Source: Leptolinea sp. UBA5203
GTDB taxonomy: Bacteria > Chloroflexota > Anaerolineae > Anaerolineales > Anaerolineaceae
DNA: 62,492 nucleotides
Assembly (NCBI GenBank): GCA_002412765.1
Contig: DHVR01000027.1
Location: 1 to 62,492 of the forward strand
Direction of reading: 5' to 3'
This document shows positions 26,101 to 29,015 of this stretch, one piece after another. The number at the start of each line of letters is the position of its first letter. Position 1 is the first letter of the stretch. A program made the translations under genes and the position numbers. The notes beneath the pieces are model-generated. The model was not told where the DNA came from. It made no database searches and saw only the letters and a program-made list of their open reading frames with translations.

Positions 26101-26665
26101 CGTGGCAGGTTGCACCGGTGACACCTGCGCAGGAAGATAAAAAGACATGCTGTGTACTGCCCACATAAAACCAGGGATCCAGGGCAGTGCTTTCCTCAGC
26201 AGCGATGGGTTCCTGGGTGTCTATTTGAGATAAGGTTAAGGATTCAAAATCGGTCTCACTGACCGGTTCAAGATTTAAGGTTAATGGCAAAATTCCACTA
26301 TCAAATGAAGCAGGTTCCATGGGGGATTCAACAACAGCGCTCTCTTCTGTTGATAAATCAAGTTCATTTCCGGTGCCTTCACCGGAGACAGGGTTTTCTC
26401 CCTGGGAAGTTGGCTCACTGTTAGCACCAGGATTAACACCTGGTTCATCCCCTTCAGAATTCTGAGGGGATTCCCCATCCGCTGAAATAGGATCCTCCAC
26501 AGGAGGGGGGGTTGCTTGAGATTGCTCTTCAGAGGATTGGGTAATGGGCGTACTTGCGGGTTCAAGCCCATCCTCAGCATGAACCAGATGTACTGGGGAT
26601 ATGCACATTAATGCAATCGCCAGACCTGTTGCCATTGTTAAACGCAAAATAGAGAGCTGCTTCAT
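1..26665 (-). CDS. Giant secreted repeat protein / RTX-type surface adhesin (partial, C-terminus beyond window)
   Basis: One frame stays open from ATG at 26663-26665 to the left edge, giving at least 8,888 codons; I checked the frame by translating at about 26.6, 23-26, 18, 10, 4.6 and 0.1 kb and it is continuous. Residues 1-30 form a Sec signal peptide (basic start, hydrophobic core, cleavage likely after VHA). Residues 31 to about 125 are acidic and rich in Pro, Ser and Glu. After that come beta-helix-like segments, HGFxTGD modules, about 35 Gly/Val/Ala-rich repeats, RTX calcium-binding clusters and C-terminal tandem modules. Cysteines are rare. Giant proteins of this build are generally taken as surface adhesins or matrix proteins; the function here is inferred. 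The stop, and any wall anchor or C-terminal secretion signal, lies outside the window. An AGGAG-like site lies about 12 nt upstream of the start. Confidence 0.9.
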   Translation of the reverse strand, partial: MKQLSILRLTMATGLAIALMCISPVHLVHAEDGLEPASTPITQSSEEQSQATPPPVEDPISADGESPQNSEGDEPGVNPGANSEPTSQGENPVSGEGTGNELDLSTEESAVVESPMEPASFDSGILPLTLNLEPVSETDFESLTLSQIDTQEPIAAEESTALDPWFYVGSTQHVFLSSCAGVTGATCHASATPFQAAIDYLIGNTITGFTGMVYVESGTISENLSLDGFTSTKFVNGVTFLGGSHTYSGGGSLGSTTLSGSISVANSSATLIFSNFNFTGVITLNNVDNVQFNGDGSNNQIVTVQFTGTQGVGASFDSGGGSNNQLVLSAAHGYDQGDFTAGSLGEADIRGSYSMLTAPADTINLSIEDFDVNSSINTDDFSYTFDRTANTFSIADYSTTASGRMRANYDEGDFIFNMPNDSLTIKISQINSDLDILSFDNPYSGSVSILATSTFNDIDIQSDILLLGSDLRIDGWDVTLQDGKILSTRNINTGSTPNYETSPSIGTSGDITLNVTNLDMKNGSKILAHGSGIFAGGAVNIKAENTGGWNVAALDWIREHISVLIGTQQGVYVNTASVSVNNGKITGESIDIAADSGYIIDYYLLEEILEGTMIGSLVEALCGMDFLDKGLIPIPVGLNVRIGWSMIELIGSTLLSAVDDINIISSTVADADLYVMYSKFALAFGVGVGTAQVLIKDTASILSSAGNIFINSAATNYTSITASTGTISSVEDTTKAFCLAIGVSVLTSKIIIDAGTLLDAYGSVNILAQGFNYGGSSTLINMTGGGEAGISVSLYVAVSNVIAEVNGRINAAAMTNLASDIEIDLDNVLTNSIVIPNHGLHTGDLVTYSIDDYTKAIGGLEPGEQYYVIVLDANTIQLVASSPINLNNTYVNSGAVHAFTPVKTKTFDPSTAVNLDTNTFTLVGHGFTVGQTLVYSTLLSEIIGGMADMGQYTVFNVSGDTFQLKDENGILVDVTSIPSGIGIHAFAYQDVSKRKTFVVSSTAVNNETDTLYIPGHGFITGDVVFYTVDPTVTTNVTLDFKYGFVVTSIDEATDQIMIAAPGNLTVGDLVLYEIDDNTTITGLVDGTTYRIYSVTPCTGTDETCAYIRLSEVSNPGTWIQFNGSFITYDPFSNNGTTYVPMPYLTKTETQQTYDQSLGGLMDSVYYYVVRIDDDHFMLVKDYADIALVQPVEFDVSDLARNGNHYLDTGLTNGIGISATLDTSESSAAESYIGTTYTPVDMLKCYIQNSATKAVKGGIFKLVDLFKKYILKSNASTEDEKAKTDPLKINVAATFTGIVTVNHTTASVGSSAILKSGSDIVIEASEVDSWQSIAVAENTVTKDSGGSTAGIGGTFNIVVLVNNVVAVVRSNAILDAGRNLIVQSDMRYPSLVAATVTDLMNASLGSLAGTIFSTLKSSFDLGITGSIFNSVTRCISNTEDGVDTKISIAGAIAFTFLENNTTARIENDVNINQDAAYQTDDQSVSVLANVYASLVNVAGNFAFNLQPGLSSGKKLESLKQFFKGFPGTVFTPLGASGGKNGIGGSVFVSLMFFDTIAEIGSGTKIRIADDEDLIVKANTDIINFSLVQAGSQASDGYGIAGAISYVGLFNTTIARIASTVKVVGGGVQISAIDDTTNINLAGSIAMGTSAAVGITLAVNTLIRDVYALVGNLEDGVAGPWEVAFSGNGNQAAIVMTVVPEFDGAGVIKTLVQGGVDTHEVQWIETNASQGQFVLAYGLETSTALNWNASAAEIQSALNALSGIAADGGVTVTQAEGEPWVVTFNTIGAKKLITSAAVTGGTPFIGHLINNETNGGTSTYEVQSIQNDATGNDLIFSYNGSSTMALPYDVDAATLQAALVAIGADVVVTMNSLDTWTITFISTGNKPAITTQFDAEATSSLYVEGATNTPEQQHLEVVDATQGAYALEFQDELSMPLAWNATASQIADALNALQSIKNTNAAGTGYVTVVAVSDGFTITFSEIGDVDEFIFISYADFDGSPSVQTGTDGTSTTKETQELKHNSYRGAFTLSFGGLVSQILPYNATAAQVSQALNALSTIQSAGGVSVTALNGDNAVESLNLSRDLIVKADAGGHNWAFSVAAASVKDKKPSAPESSKGTTSGSGMPRAHWKATLLVQMGLAGQNLPSSGSSSTSSTQQGAKNSFAVAGDISVNVSIDNVEAAIRDAGKVTAKNISVTANNDTIIRTASGSLALNNSSQGTSVGIAGSVSFNWIGGKTRAMLQNVNLNQTGLLTDNPIGLLVQATRSSDIFALAAGGAGAPKEKGIAIAGSVAINIIKNITEAVMEGIAAGSTLTSGVKVSASDNSDIIAIGGALSYGGKVGVGAAFVVNLILSEVRAKIESAVMSYGGALDVISDGSGQIIAAAGAVGASKGKVGVGGTIAVNLILSTVESFLNGVNTLAASNSGNAAVKATNSSAIYNVAGAIGYGETAGVGAAVAFNMIMPMVRAYIIASQLRIGDMANLTTDESTLTVSAKNTSTIDAAAAGGAGSQKVAVAAALAVNVIQNKTEAYITGAATNILSTGTISVSADDTAKIHALAGNVAGAGKVAVGASIGFNWIGATIQAYVSSATLESTNGDILVGALQTGEMIALAVGGQGAGKVAVGGSVVIGTVQNTVKAFLNNAAHLTALGNVGVCAEDNVSLVFVAGVASFAGTVAVGVTNTTLVTNNHIEAYVGSSVVVKGKGKKGTQLVYSGSTTAPGAWQQVNQRGVWVTAVSTHAVRSFAVGGVGAGNTGVAASVTLNVIVDSISAHIDSGASVTEGDADQEDDRHSSLASQVVNVFAGGKTILWGVAGAIAGAGTVGVGAGLDVGVLTKTVEAFIAGTINAVGNVLVQAISSEEIISISASLAGAGTVAVAGSVGVYTLVLKTLAHIDGTAIVYTIGSVLVNANDDTNVVMVAGSISGAGTVGVGASIDVSVAVKDIKAYIADGAQVDAEGNGTGVVCFSGSYTETWTEDPKNTFNEGSVNSGSNSISLAGHGYETGDVVIYSNSSDDTGPVANWLTNGGSYYVIVVDANTIKLAASYADAKSGTAINLETGDLEGRGVSGTSFELQKSSIVVVDRPAINPSTAVDNANDSIDLGYNHEYTTGQALAYNAGGGNVIGGLNDGGTYYVIVVDSSTIKLAVDQLAASQGTAIDLDSSTASGTAHTFWNGTIDEVSANIRTPGAQYVSDMNNDGTDDIDSDADVLTKTRSTTPNTVIVNGIAVSALNRDLSLTFAISGGGAGTVAVNVSGLTNVMKANVDAHIGDADINQHLESGHTPNSAQSVEVLAGNDYFHIGVAAVGNGAGVVSVTPEADVAVVVNDVKAYIADGATVFAQQNVIVNAYAVDKIVSISVGVTGSGMVSVAGSISVVSIVNSTQAYIGEDDSDGIGAVVTSNGNVLVNAYDDLDVILVAGSLGLGFGAVGVGASIGVLVEVKDTKAFIGANSIINAKAQGDGLVDMVYQNRMASDGSFVTYGSYAPIRGLIVQAYSDDRIISVIGAGAFGLYNGDAGAILVGVFNSDTFAFIGANARINQDRTGVGSEQDVIVTSLNHAWIFNFAGAVAGGIVGVGGAVQVNVLRNSAKTYIGDYAMVSASKDVLLSALNNKDLIAITAAIGVGGGAFGLTILVNVVGSEFTTRYSVEYSETDYDENGDERTDDEADYNQTVNEDPIGDNSSYSSGNQFVGSNAGAGTGMKDILAGWVGGYDGTDNNGSDNTPDNNALVGSTTLDAQDRLQDEDLDSNLNAGLGAAGDASRSGTIVYIGTGATVIAFTGDIDLYAEERIRFTGAAGTVTIGGVAYGAAFTVNVVGSNVEAYVLGGTTLNAGDDISVQAYLNTDMSGWAIAGNFSAGASMGGQVVVFVDKGNQRASIGLLSTNSMDAVTINAADEIFVLANATRIISADSLGANISLTGIGAGFSIAVSSVTGETLAYLGLVRIGQSTGTVRNVTVKAVSDITSTAFGMSVAAGPGGGVGGAISVNVTTPRAKAFVAKGARIKLIGDMLVQAVVRADADAYDLGANGGAIGGGLNVAVLVLSPVISAYIDSSTANPTRIEARNLTVRTLYNFEDNCTTRTDQGASAESYGGSIGLGAIQGDIAAVHSTLDVNTYVNDGAWIRLTQDMNLQSYVYNLAEAEAWGITVGGLTANVNLALAITTGSDYEMFIRNADINARNVSLNNYVNEKTTAKVTAGNAAIYGLMVNVAVTKQSPNIKTYIEGTSTVINASNDFDMAAQFDTDAKASGIGVSVSLYVNLAATVGVAVSSPTIDVAVKAGTINAGRNLTISGRQNVKADQSLVETGTQSYANASGGGAISVNGAVSIAKTTPTLKAYSLSSADMNADGDITIQALAYNKSFAEGFGISVSIVGVGVIISRATSEGTVEAYLDSDITRNTYSPAAVNLTVFAKTIDNAKATTTSGTGGVISGGGSSSKAYAKSSTTADIRANHTIIFTGSLTVKAIGQPYSYAYALGVDAGGLTVGVSEAYAESSPTINGYIADSVTLIGGTHLNGTTSITFVDNVNVSIVVAELPTGIGLAFTPGSIDNSGTEPIIVYDTITITNTDISLTWASLGFSGSSLIQINDNGTKYNFYASDIDETNAKIMILNTHDAFASFGSSATTSSILTVKQYTYLPDALRRSSGSWRDDGFSAGDTIVVSGSTKNNGTYLISGISADGLNLYLNTSVMLQAETVNNLSVQLLVDTGGNILVGAYEEPREGEHSAYAHATGAAGALVGINASVSNAVNKSTVKGYIGNSFNVQTPGVVTIVAYAKTDQEAKASNAVGAIIAVGVASAKAITNTTVQAYIGNNGSMDAGALNITATGDDKNYAEATSGAGGVVGVAATVAKTSDTSNVSAYVGNSSQIDLTHTGSGEFKLIAEHRLDADTKVKAVSGGVLSGAGAETRNTITSNVTAEVQHHASILAKSIKVSATNRVDLVEETKGTTGGVVSAAGVNSYSDINLTTLVNISDYASLEVDDLISNEETFTLSALNIINADVKAVFTTGGALSGAGADITINVDTDISRITVGSNAHLTTTGKMILSARGEANLVGKAIVETYGAGTVSVGETRVQIYPVNSVIVGTNARLFSAGDLYLLAGRGGESDMVISADPYYIEARWDGFAGSAIPIDDIDAYAFFVVDNSITINSGAYLQSSRQINLYTERMGVIDTIAVAKAVSWVSAAGDAINNLLGGGGEEQYNGHSLSESHGWVTVNGTVETGFNRNQSLTITGWNALAGTITATASDGVTYTVSLKELESALIQSLKSAKYMLATYGHTNNTLKTFYQNEVNRIEAELVASGYTSTYSNPETGQTEYSTVEILAITVNPIWVEAGRVDIRTDQLGGNGQFIAPSDASVIILNQTPAFLEIMGINISNSNGGVYLNGELVTGNTAINEENAENAEEDNRFNYAGVDSHVTAATASFSPLPDPTNNEPFVTISNTLDINTLPAGDGTYQWPGITILSAAAGGGGIYNDGGNVSLMTNPNGDGDILIYNNIRAKNITIVAGGDVYIDGLSTYSVGGEMASMLGAYTGNGVYSGSPVYGTVITIVPTSMLFADRIHIGAEYINVNGIIQSGEDSFELTIDQNAVWEAMVKMSQGQSGLIYLNNTSSNYKGFRVYFNTSTRQFLVEEMKTSGGYIELIGKVLNTGYGEIRVLGGYPTITINNSTNFDLALKRIDISQSGQGTLILVDLAKGNPDVASGEMATKGTDPYVTIYQWTESGTVITTNGGSGSSEISILLDSYTSAYKPAAGWRYGWTTVLLKNVTYYEYVQSGSWLGAIPDVFQDEDFEWDSVEVVGKPTYLGSGPYYYYDPGETRPYVFSYRMEVVSDTGVKRTAHGDYWTWYLSHVYWAEYRQTQGQMFYYTHTMNADYDININFVGNREGSIIINSTGNGSVYLIGSLMNPTGTTSISTKGKVVTREDAVIIARQLFINAGTGIGTAAAPLAVMLNGIAYDFTSLDGLQQLNTPDYNYDSTDGSIEVITDSLVRLADNYNTSLGTPGAVYRYVGYKSILNLSNTNYNNTTLWVKVFTSEQDVVQVGDVYYIYVGNPGSVNLSSQNYSNTALWLPVNLYPGLTINSKNGAIYVSQVSGDLYVNSITSESGAKVVVTSAGAIYVARQNGGLTYHEGLIQGGSITLVADDGIGNSTTNPLVLDSAFLPVGSNASTRNVKVNITATKDVFVQEKFGDLQLEKLSTMGNAWISILDGSLVDANTFAIVDERTYEELLNGVWTELQLTASTGALDKITNTLASYAAVKTQEYHTYWKYRNSLDGGGNVTFTTVEETYLSDYYKELGEEEGLSGAELDSFVLNALNTLRNARQEQYEDMDSIYGALTPTYIATYVYTLSSTETDAITGSIKVWTEDELLNLLSANLLKTVSDTQVSIEDPNIVAANVTILASVNVGSVEEDYMLIDVSGDSVTFTNEERVALASAERIDLLFLSVNPLTTLVNFNASGSSLVRLDGSNWLAAGFAVGDYVQIMGTSSNATEDGTYYRITGISGSTLVFSGISFNTEYRQNVTLSGVVLDPTVNAADVVSIMILQRDDINFDVPGTINVTATGYVFLGSGMEPYDLTIDQVSTNGNIRIKSQNNIVNGSTNDDANVLTAGQVILEAGDGVIGTEALPIYTDLTNTGSIIARAFGNVYIYECDPGASYGCQPNSSYAALPGGTAGDLRIANVFSKTGFIYLKADGSIVDALNNDFTNILARKVYLTAGNNIGEIGDYLEVRTGYTTLNPENGYLTAYALHNIYLADVDGDMGVRVVMSFEGNVDLMSANSIFDALDAANPYNAASKLDATNSGGGMWILADVIGNSITLTAALGGIGTSLNALDIDTHYAAYGTLTSTSGNLLNTYLIERSNNLYLNTVEVGADRIAYITNPVGSIFNGNGVTENIVGGSTKLFAANHIGQANNYITSRIGNLEGTATTGGVWLINNGELTTGGITGDVNGVEGNGPVYIVAGSPIIVNTNMISHTGEIVLWARDDDDIVGGLEVSDDITVPAGFLIQSDTSFVLLVAGDDLNIDAGATIISGTYIELRADWAMNTLDVALNAQPTSDSDPGRGAVVNLSGTFLAGTQAYLNTYFDDDTINLYTIATGVLTTAHTGDGADTFNLYRTTDLDSTLTLNGDGGADVFNLYNTIDTVNAYGNAGDDVYNLRLAGTSTGTMSLHGNADNDTFYLLSNGSPAAVMLTMNGGTDDDLWVFSPHWGQIDSITDPSGNDTLDFSGVGSNEKLRFYIATTYVTVTIGNIDPTTNTANSLRHDGNMIEHLIGGPDNDSFHFGEGAGLAMNDPTTGVLGTINAGGSTADLINYTEYTTPVTVDLSTNTATGLSYLTGIENVTGGHANDSLTGDANSNQLNGGPGDDTLTGGLGDDYYLFLDNWGSDTLIENAGEGSDTLNFYSYDGNHSNFFYSYGGDTITFVSTPVLADITFTLDDDGLIDTVVDDDNAANHVSFTSRQFEYLYGGLGIDSLSTLNQNSQFDLDGRTQDSDPQFAPNAAAVQLTAEDTNTYTALVEAWAIEFMNIERILAGMETDTFNILQNQVFELHAGAGNDTFVFTNGVSLGDLSGSVHPGFQSSVDGQGGIDELDFSAYITAVSINLATGQSDVIGAMAAGRLVAIENLTGGSANDVLTGDSGDNVISGNGGDDTMAGGLGNDTYIFGDAWGTDVVIEAANEGDDTLDFTTVTQGLIFNLGSTGLHVTDGTNQVNYTGNAIENLTGGEGDDLFNFGPSGYVSGTVDGSAGSNTLNFSTDSLARDVLLISLGTLSGFAGEERVLGTLFDNISTIIGSASNADRITGMDAAATFTINAIINDYMALSTPLTFSQFEHVSGGGLADLFRFVATNNQVLEYLGGAGNDTFALIGSILVPGKINGQGGTDILSYADFTTSGVSVNLAAGTATAIFGGLMGALSSIEHVIGSIYADVLIGDIWNNILDGNAGDDSLNGAEGDDTLLGGLGSDVFHFLDAWGHDVASDLDGILDTLDFSELNSALMFVFAAGGLTTSTAGGLNTLTFTGNSIERIRGGKRDDEFIFEDGASLNGGAGQINGEQGINRLNYSAYNSGVNVDLAAGTATGTSGVSNISDVYGGFGSDTLLGNDNANVIRGGSGNDVIDGRGGVDTLDESNATVDLTINLSLTTSQPTGLGSDTITNMENVITGSGNDVITSSSANNILNGASGNDTYVFLDGYGTDTVIDVSGSDIFNFSNVTTDLDFVFTSGTVVVTDGVNQASTVDAIETFIGGSANDNFYLNSNLIANLYGDAGDDSFIFANGVILSGLIDGQAGTDDLDWRAYTTAVNVTLTGTGTDGFAGTQSTISGGFTNIDLITGSITGDTLYGLNSDSEWNFATTNTYVNGNTLTFVSYEILMGGTGVDTFAFIGTAIFTGTLNGGEGSDILDTSAYMPDVTINLAAGTITGLNGSFSSIENYVGNTAALNTLVGEAVSNAFVITTAQNGTVNGWFTFEAVDRLVGGAASDTLDLSGFGEAVAFDLTGTGAVDGFNGSETHSGITFENVNALIGTLLYNDSLTGTDSTSVWRLSALDAGQYDADARILSFSDIETLIGDGGLNTLTYTGYVTSVTATLTGTDANGFSGTDATNLTVGFAGMDALIGGSVTDSLYGANQVATWTFSTINTYTIGAQSLTFSAFETLIGGTNNDTFALTNASAFTGTIDGGTAGLDSLNASARTNAITVTLTATGTVKGFAGTVTGISGGFDNLDVLVGSSASDTLNGANLEATFELDGTDRYFFGTRSIAFSALEVLNGGTANDLFTITGARSYILNGGAGDDSFVFANAATLTGTIDGAAGADWIDFSAYTTTSTVTLTGVSGTDGFSGTIASMIPGGFANINRLIASLTDLNDQIFGLNENAQWHLNGLNSTYTIGAVNLTINNFDRLQGGTAVDTFIL
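2100..5115 (-). repeat. RTX-type calcium-binding repeat clusters in the giant protein
   Basis: Translation shows GGxGxDxx nonapeptides in at least five clusters, at about 2100-2260, 2320-2460, 2755-2965, 3660-3855 and 4510-4705. A further WG...DTLDF tail lies at about 5040-5115. A typical cluster reads NGGPGDDTLTGGLGDD, followed by a conserved tail of the form WGxDTVIExxxEGxDTLDF. This is the hemolysin-type calcium-binding repeat and its related tail domain. Such repeats fold into a parallel beta-roll when they bind calcium, so this part probably folds outside the cell. Confidence 0.85.
5400..12100 (-). repeat. Beta-helix-like central region of the giant protein
   Basis: Translation gives long runs of short beta-strand motifs such as GGDVYIDG and GDGDILIYN, rich in Asn, Gly, Thr, Ile and Val and resembling filamentous-hemagglutinin or autotransporter passenger beta-helices. 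I see no catalytic motif. Strict periodicity is weaker than in the blocks on either side. The call rests on composition and motif style only. Confidence 0.5.
12100..20250 (-). repeat. About 35 copies of a ~78-residue Gly/Val/Ala-rich repeat
   Basis: Reading the protein I counted about 35 units built on the pattern AGAGTVGVGAS-(I/V)-x-V-N-V-(I/L)-x-x-x-x-x-AYI-x-x-GA, one every 230 nt or so. Examples are GKVAVGASIGFNWIG at about 18.95 kb and GTVAVAGSVGVYTLV at about 18.04 kb. Each unit alternates a glycine/valine hairpin with a strand ending in AYI or AFI, then a polar turn with an Asn/Ala-rich strand. Related but looser units continue to about 24.8 kb. The regular period predicts a long beta-solenoid or fibre. 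Units differ a lot in DNA. Confidence 0.8.
17230..17730 (-). repeat. Two inserted HGFxTGD-type modules
   Basis: Two modules interrupt the Gly/Val repeat block. Each reads as a strand of the form S-I-x-L, then GHGYETGD or NHEYTTGQ, then V-x-Y, then GG-x-YYVIVVD-(A/S)-(N/S)-TIKLA. They resemble the modules at 23.3-24.2 kb, which shows that the same cassette was placed at separate points of the protein. Confidence 0.7.
20480..21660 (-). repeat. Block of four A-x-x-(I/V)-x-x-AL-x-AL-type modules
   Basis: Four units share a core of the form LPYNATAAQVSQALNALSTI. They lie at about 20490-20560, 20812-20880, 21060-21150 and 21370-21450. Each is preceded by a strand such as FTLSFGG and followed by a strand of the form W-x-(I/V)-x-F. 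The period is about 250-320 nt. This mixed alpha/beta module differs from the all-beta repeats around it and may be a separate binding domain. Confidence 0.7.
23330..24210 (-). repeat. HGFxTGD modules near the N-terminal third of the giant protein
   Basis: At least three tandem units contain the motif HGF/HGL-x-x-G-(D/Q)-x-(L/V)-x-Y-S, followed by GG...YYVIVLDANTIQL or an equivalent. Examples are VGHGFTVGQTLVYS and PNHGLHTGDLVTYS. Similar cassettes occur in other very large bacterial repeat proteins. The function is not known to me. Confidence 0.7.
26576..26665 (-). other. Sec signal peptide of the giant protein
   Basis: The first 30 residues begin MKQLSILRLT, continue with a hydrophobic core (ATGLAIALMCISPV) and end in VHA followed by EDG, a good signal peptidase I site. 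The cysteine at residue 21 does not sit in a lipobox. Export by Sec fits a surface protein. Confidence 0.8.
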
Positions 26666-26771
26666 CTTTAAGGAATTCTCCTAAATACTACATAATATGC
26701 GATTATATTCATGCTATGGGATAATGATGTGATAAAGTCAGTAAATTTTTTTAATACCAATAATATTTATT

Positions 26772-26800
26772 ATTATAAGTATTTAACATAAATTAAACAA
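26772..26800 (-). promoter_or_regulatory. Sigma70-type promoter of the giant gene
   Basis: On the minus strand TTGTTT (26795-26800) and TATAAT (26772-26777) are exactly 17 nt apart. The start would be near 26765, giving a leader of about 100 nt. The 208-nt region between the divergent genes is very AT-rich. Confidence 0.6.
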
Positions 26801-26873
26801 TGAATAAAACTTCGTGATTTGCTGGAATCTATCCATAAAATTGGGATTAACCTTTATAATCAATAATGAAACT

Positions 26874-28673
26874 ATGAAAACAAACCCTTCGCGCATTTTT
26901 TCCATCATTTCTATGGTCATCATCTTCTCCCTCTTGTTTTCCAATCTGGGGAGTATTGTTTGGTTGTCATCCGATGCCAGCGATGCACAGAAGTACTTGA
27001 ACAATGGGGTTTCATTCGTACAAAATGGTGAAGATTCTGCAGCGATTGAAGCCTTTACACAAGCACTCCTTCTTGAGGATACTTTGCCCCTAGCTCATCT
27101 GGAACGAGCCAAACTCTACTTTAAACAACAGGACTACAACAGCGCAAAAGCAGATCTCAATTCCGTGTTAACCCTCTTACCGGAAAATGCAGAGGCCTAT
27201 CAAATTCGCATTAAAATTTTCCTTTTGGAAAAAAACGCCACCATGGCCCAAAAAGATTTTGCCAAACTCGTGGCCCTTAAACCTACGGATATTCTAACTT
27301 TTCTGCTGGGCGGAAAAGTATTTTTACTCGCCGGGGATTATGCACGGGCAGCCGGTAATTTCACCTCCGTTCTGAATCTACAGCGCAATTACCCCGAAGC
27401 ACAGCTCGGCCGGGCAGAAGCTTATCTAAACCTGGGTGATTTTGACAAAGCCATGCAGGATATCAATGTCATCCTCAAGATGGACCGTCAGAATAATCAG
27501 GCGCTGACCATCCGGGGACAAATTTATTACAACCAGGAACAATACACTTCCGCCCTCCATGATTGGCAAACTGCCATTGACATTCATGGGAATAACGCCG
27601 ATCTTTCAACTCGCTGCGGGAAAGCCTATTTCAATCTGCAAGAATATCAAAAAGCCATCAGCAATTGGAATACCGCCATAGAGTTGGATCCGCAGCAATC
27701 CAGCATCTATTCCTTGCGGGCCAAAGCCCACGCGCAATTGGGTGAAGCTGATTTAGCTCTGGCAGACCTGGAAAAAGCCAACCAACTTTCCCCACAAAAC
27801 CCCGAAATTCTGGCTGATCTGGGGCTGCTCTACTTACAGAAATCCGATCTGGATAAAGCCATCCAGGCTTATGATCAGGCCATCCTGAAAGCGCCCAAAG
27901 AACCCATGTTATATTTCCGCCGCGGAAATGCTTATCGTGAGAATAAACAATTAACCGAGGCGATTCAGGATTTTTCGAAAAGCATCGAGCTTGATCCCCA
28001 AAACAGCGATTACTTTAACAACCGTGGTATCGCCTACATGGACAACGGTAAGTATGAGCAGGCTCAAGCCGATTTTCAAGCAGCCATTCAACTCAATCCG
28101 AACTATGCCCTGGCGCTGATCAACAGCTCAATTTTATACATCCAAACCAATCAAATTCCAAAAGCGCTGGAGCAGCTCAATCAGGTGCTGGCACAGACGG
28201 ACGCCTATCCTGTGGCTTTTGATTTCCGTGCCCAGGCTTATTTCTTGACCAAAGAGTACTCTTCAGCCATAAAAGATTGGGAGAGTCTGCTAACCTATCA
28301 GCCGGATTCCGCCGTCACGTATGACTGGATTGGCCGTTCCTACATCGCGATGAAAGAATATAAGCTAGCCATCGATGCCCTTGATCAGGCTCTGGCACTC
28401 AATCCGGATTTGGGGGATGCTTACTATCAAAAAGGCCTGGCCCTGATTGAAATGAAGCGCTACAAAGAATCGCTCTCCATGCTGGAGTTAGCGATCAAGT
28501 TTAAGAGCAATCTAGATCTGGCATATTTCAATCGCGGCGTCGCCCAGTATAATACAAATCAAATTTCACAGGCCATTGAGAGTTTCCAAAAAGTGTTGGA
28601 AGTCAGCGAAAATGCTGAATTGATTTCTTTGTGTCAGAAAACCCTCAGCCAACTTGGGGCTAAAGCAAATTAA
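26874..28673 (+). CDS. Membrane-anchored tetratricopeptide (TPR) repeat protein
   Basis: The protein is 599 residues from ATG 26874. A GTG 60 nt upstream would add a poor extension, so I prefer this ATG although no clear Shine-Dalgarno precedes it. Residues about 8-32 form one hydrophobic segment (signal anchor or signal peptide). The rest is TPR units of about 34 residues with the A-x-x-x-(F/Y)-x-x-A-(I/L)-x-L-x-P pattern, for example YQKAISNWNTAIELDPQQ, repeated about 15 times to the C-terminus. TPR arrays are protein-protein scaffolds. It is divergent from the giant gene and may help its export or surface assembly, but that is only inferred from position. No enzymatic domain is visible. 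Confidence 0.85.
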   Translation: MKTNPSRIFSIISMVIIFSLLFSNLGSIVWLSSDASDAQKYLNNGVSFVQNGEDSAAIEAFTQALLLEDTLPLAHLERAKLYFKQQDYNSAKADLNSVLTLLPENAEAYQIRIKIFLLEKNATMAQKDFAKLVALKPTDILTFLLGGKVFLLAGDYARAAGNFTSVLNLQRNYPEAQLGRAEAYLNLGDFDKAMQDINVILKMDRQNNQALTIRGQIYYNQEQYTSALHDWQTAIDIHGNNADLSTRCGKAYFNLQEYQKAISNWNTAIELDPQQSSIYSLRAKAHAQLGEADLALADLEKANQLSPQNPEILADLGLLYLQKSDLDKAIQAYDQAILKAPKEPMLYFRRGNAYRENKQLTEAIQDFSKSIELDPQNSDYFNNRGIAYMDNGKYEQAQADFQAAIQLNPNYALALINSSILYIQTNQIPKALEQLNQVLAQTDAYPVAFDFRAQAYFLTKEYSSAIKDWESLLTYQPDSAVTYDWIGRSYIAMKEYKLAIDALDQALALNPDLGDAYYQKGLALIEMKRYKESLSMLELAIKFKSNLDLAYFNRGVAQYNTNQISQAIESFQKVLEVSENAELISLCQKTLSQLGAKAN

Positions 28674-28709
28674 CAATTATTGAAACGAAATTTGATAGCA
28701 ATTGATTTT

Positions 28710-28735
28710 CTCCCCGTTGTACCGGGGAGTTTTTT
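28710..28735 (+). terminator. Rho-independent terminator after the TPR gene
   Basis: The stem CTCCCCG (28710-28716) pairs with CGGGGAG (28723-28729) around a 6-nt loop, followed directly by six T. It lies 36 nt after the TPR stop codon. Confidence 0.85.
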
Positions 28736-28888
28736 GTTCATAATCACTCATTAAAAAAACTGAACTTGAAATTTTTTTTCGTCCCCAATAGTATTGATTT
28801 TTATAGGAATTATAAAGGTAATGTTGGGGACTTCGATAGCCCATTGTGGATAACATAGGTTTATCGTAAATCATCATCCGAAATAGGT

Positions 28889-29014
28889 ATGGCTGTTGCC
28901 ACCGGGTTTAAATGGGCAAATCTGCTCAGCGGATGGAATGACTGGCGCGCTACGCTTCCCGGAGTGCCGGTAATTAACCAGGGGAAGCAGATAACGAAAG
29001 GTTATAGGAAATAA
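28889..29014 (+). CDS. Possible 41-residue small protein, unknown
   Basis: ATG 28889 to TAA 29014 encodes a basic, tryptophan-containing peptide starting MAVATGFKWANLL. Its GC content is higher than that of the flanking non-coding DNA and it ends 1 nt before the csbD-like start, which could mean coupling. There is only an AGG close to the start and I recognise no family. It may be a chance frame. The 28736-28888 stretch before it holds nothing I can name. Confidence 0.2.
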   Translation: MAVATGFKWANLLSGWNDWRATLPGVPVINQGKQITKGYRK

Positions 29015-29015
29015 C

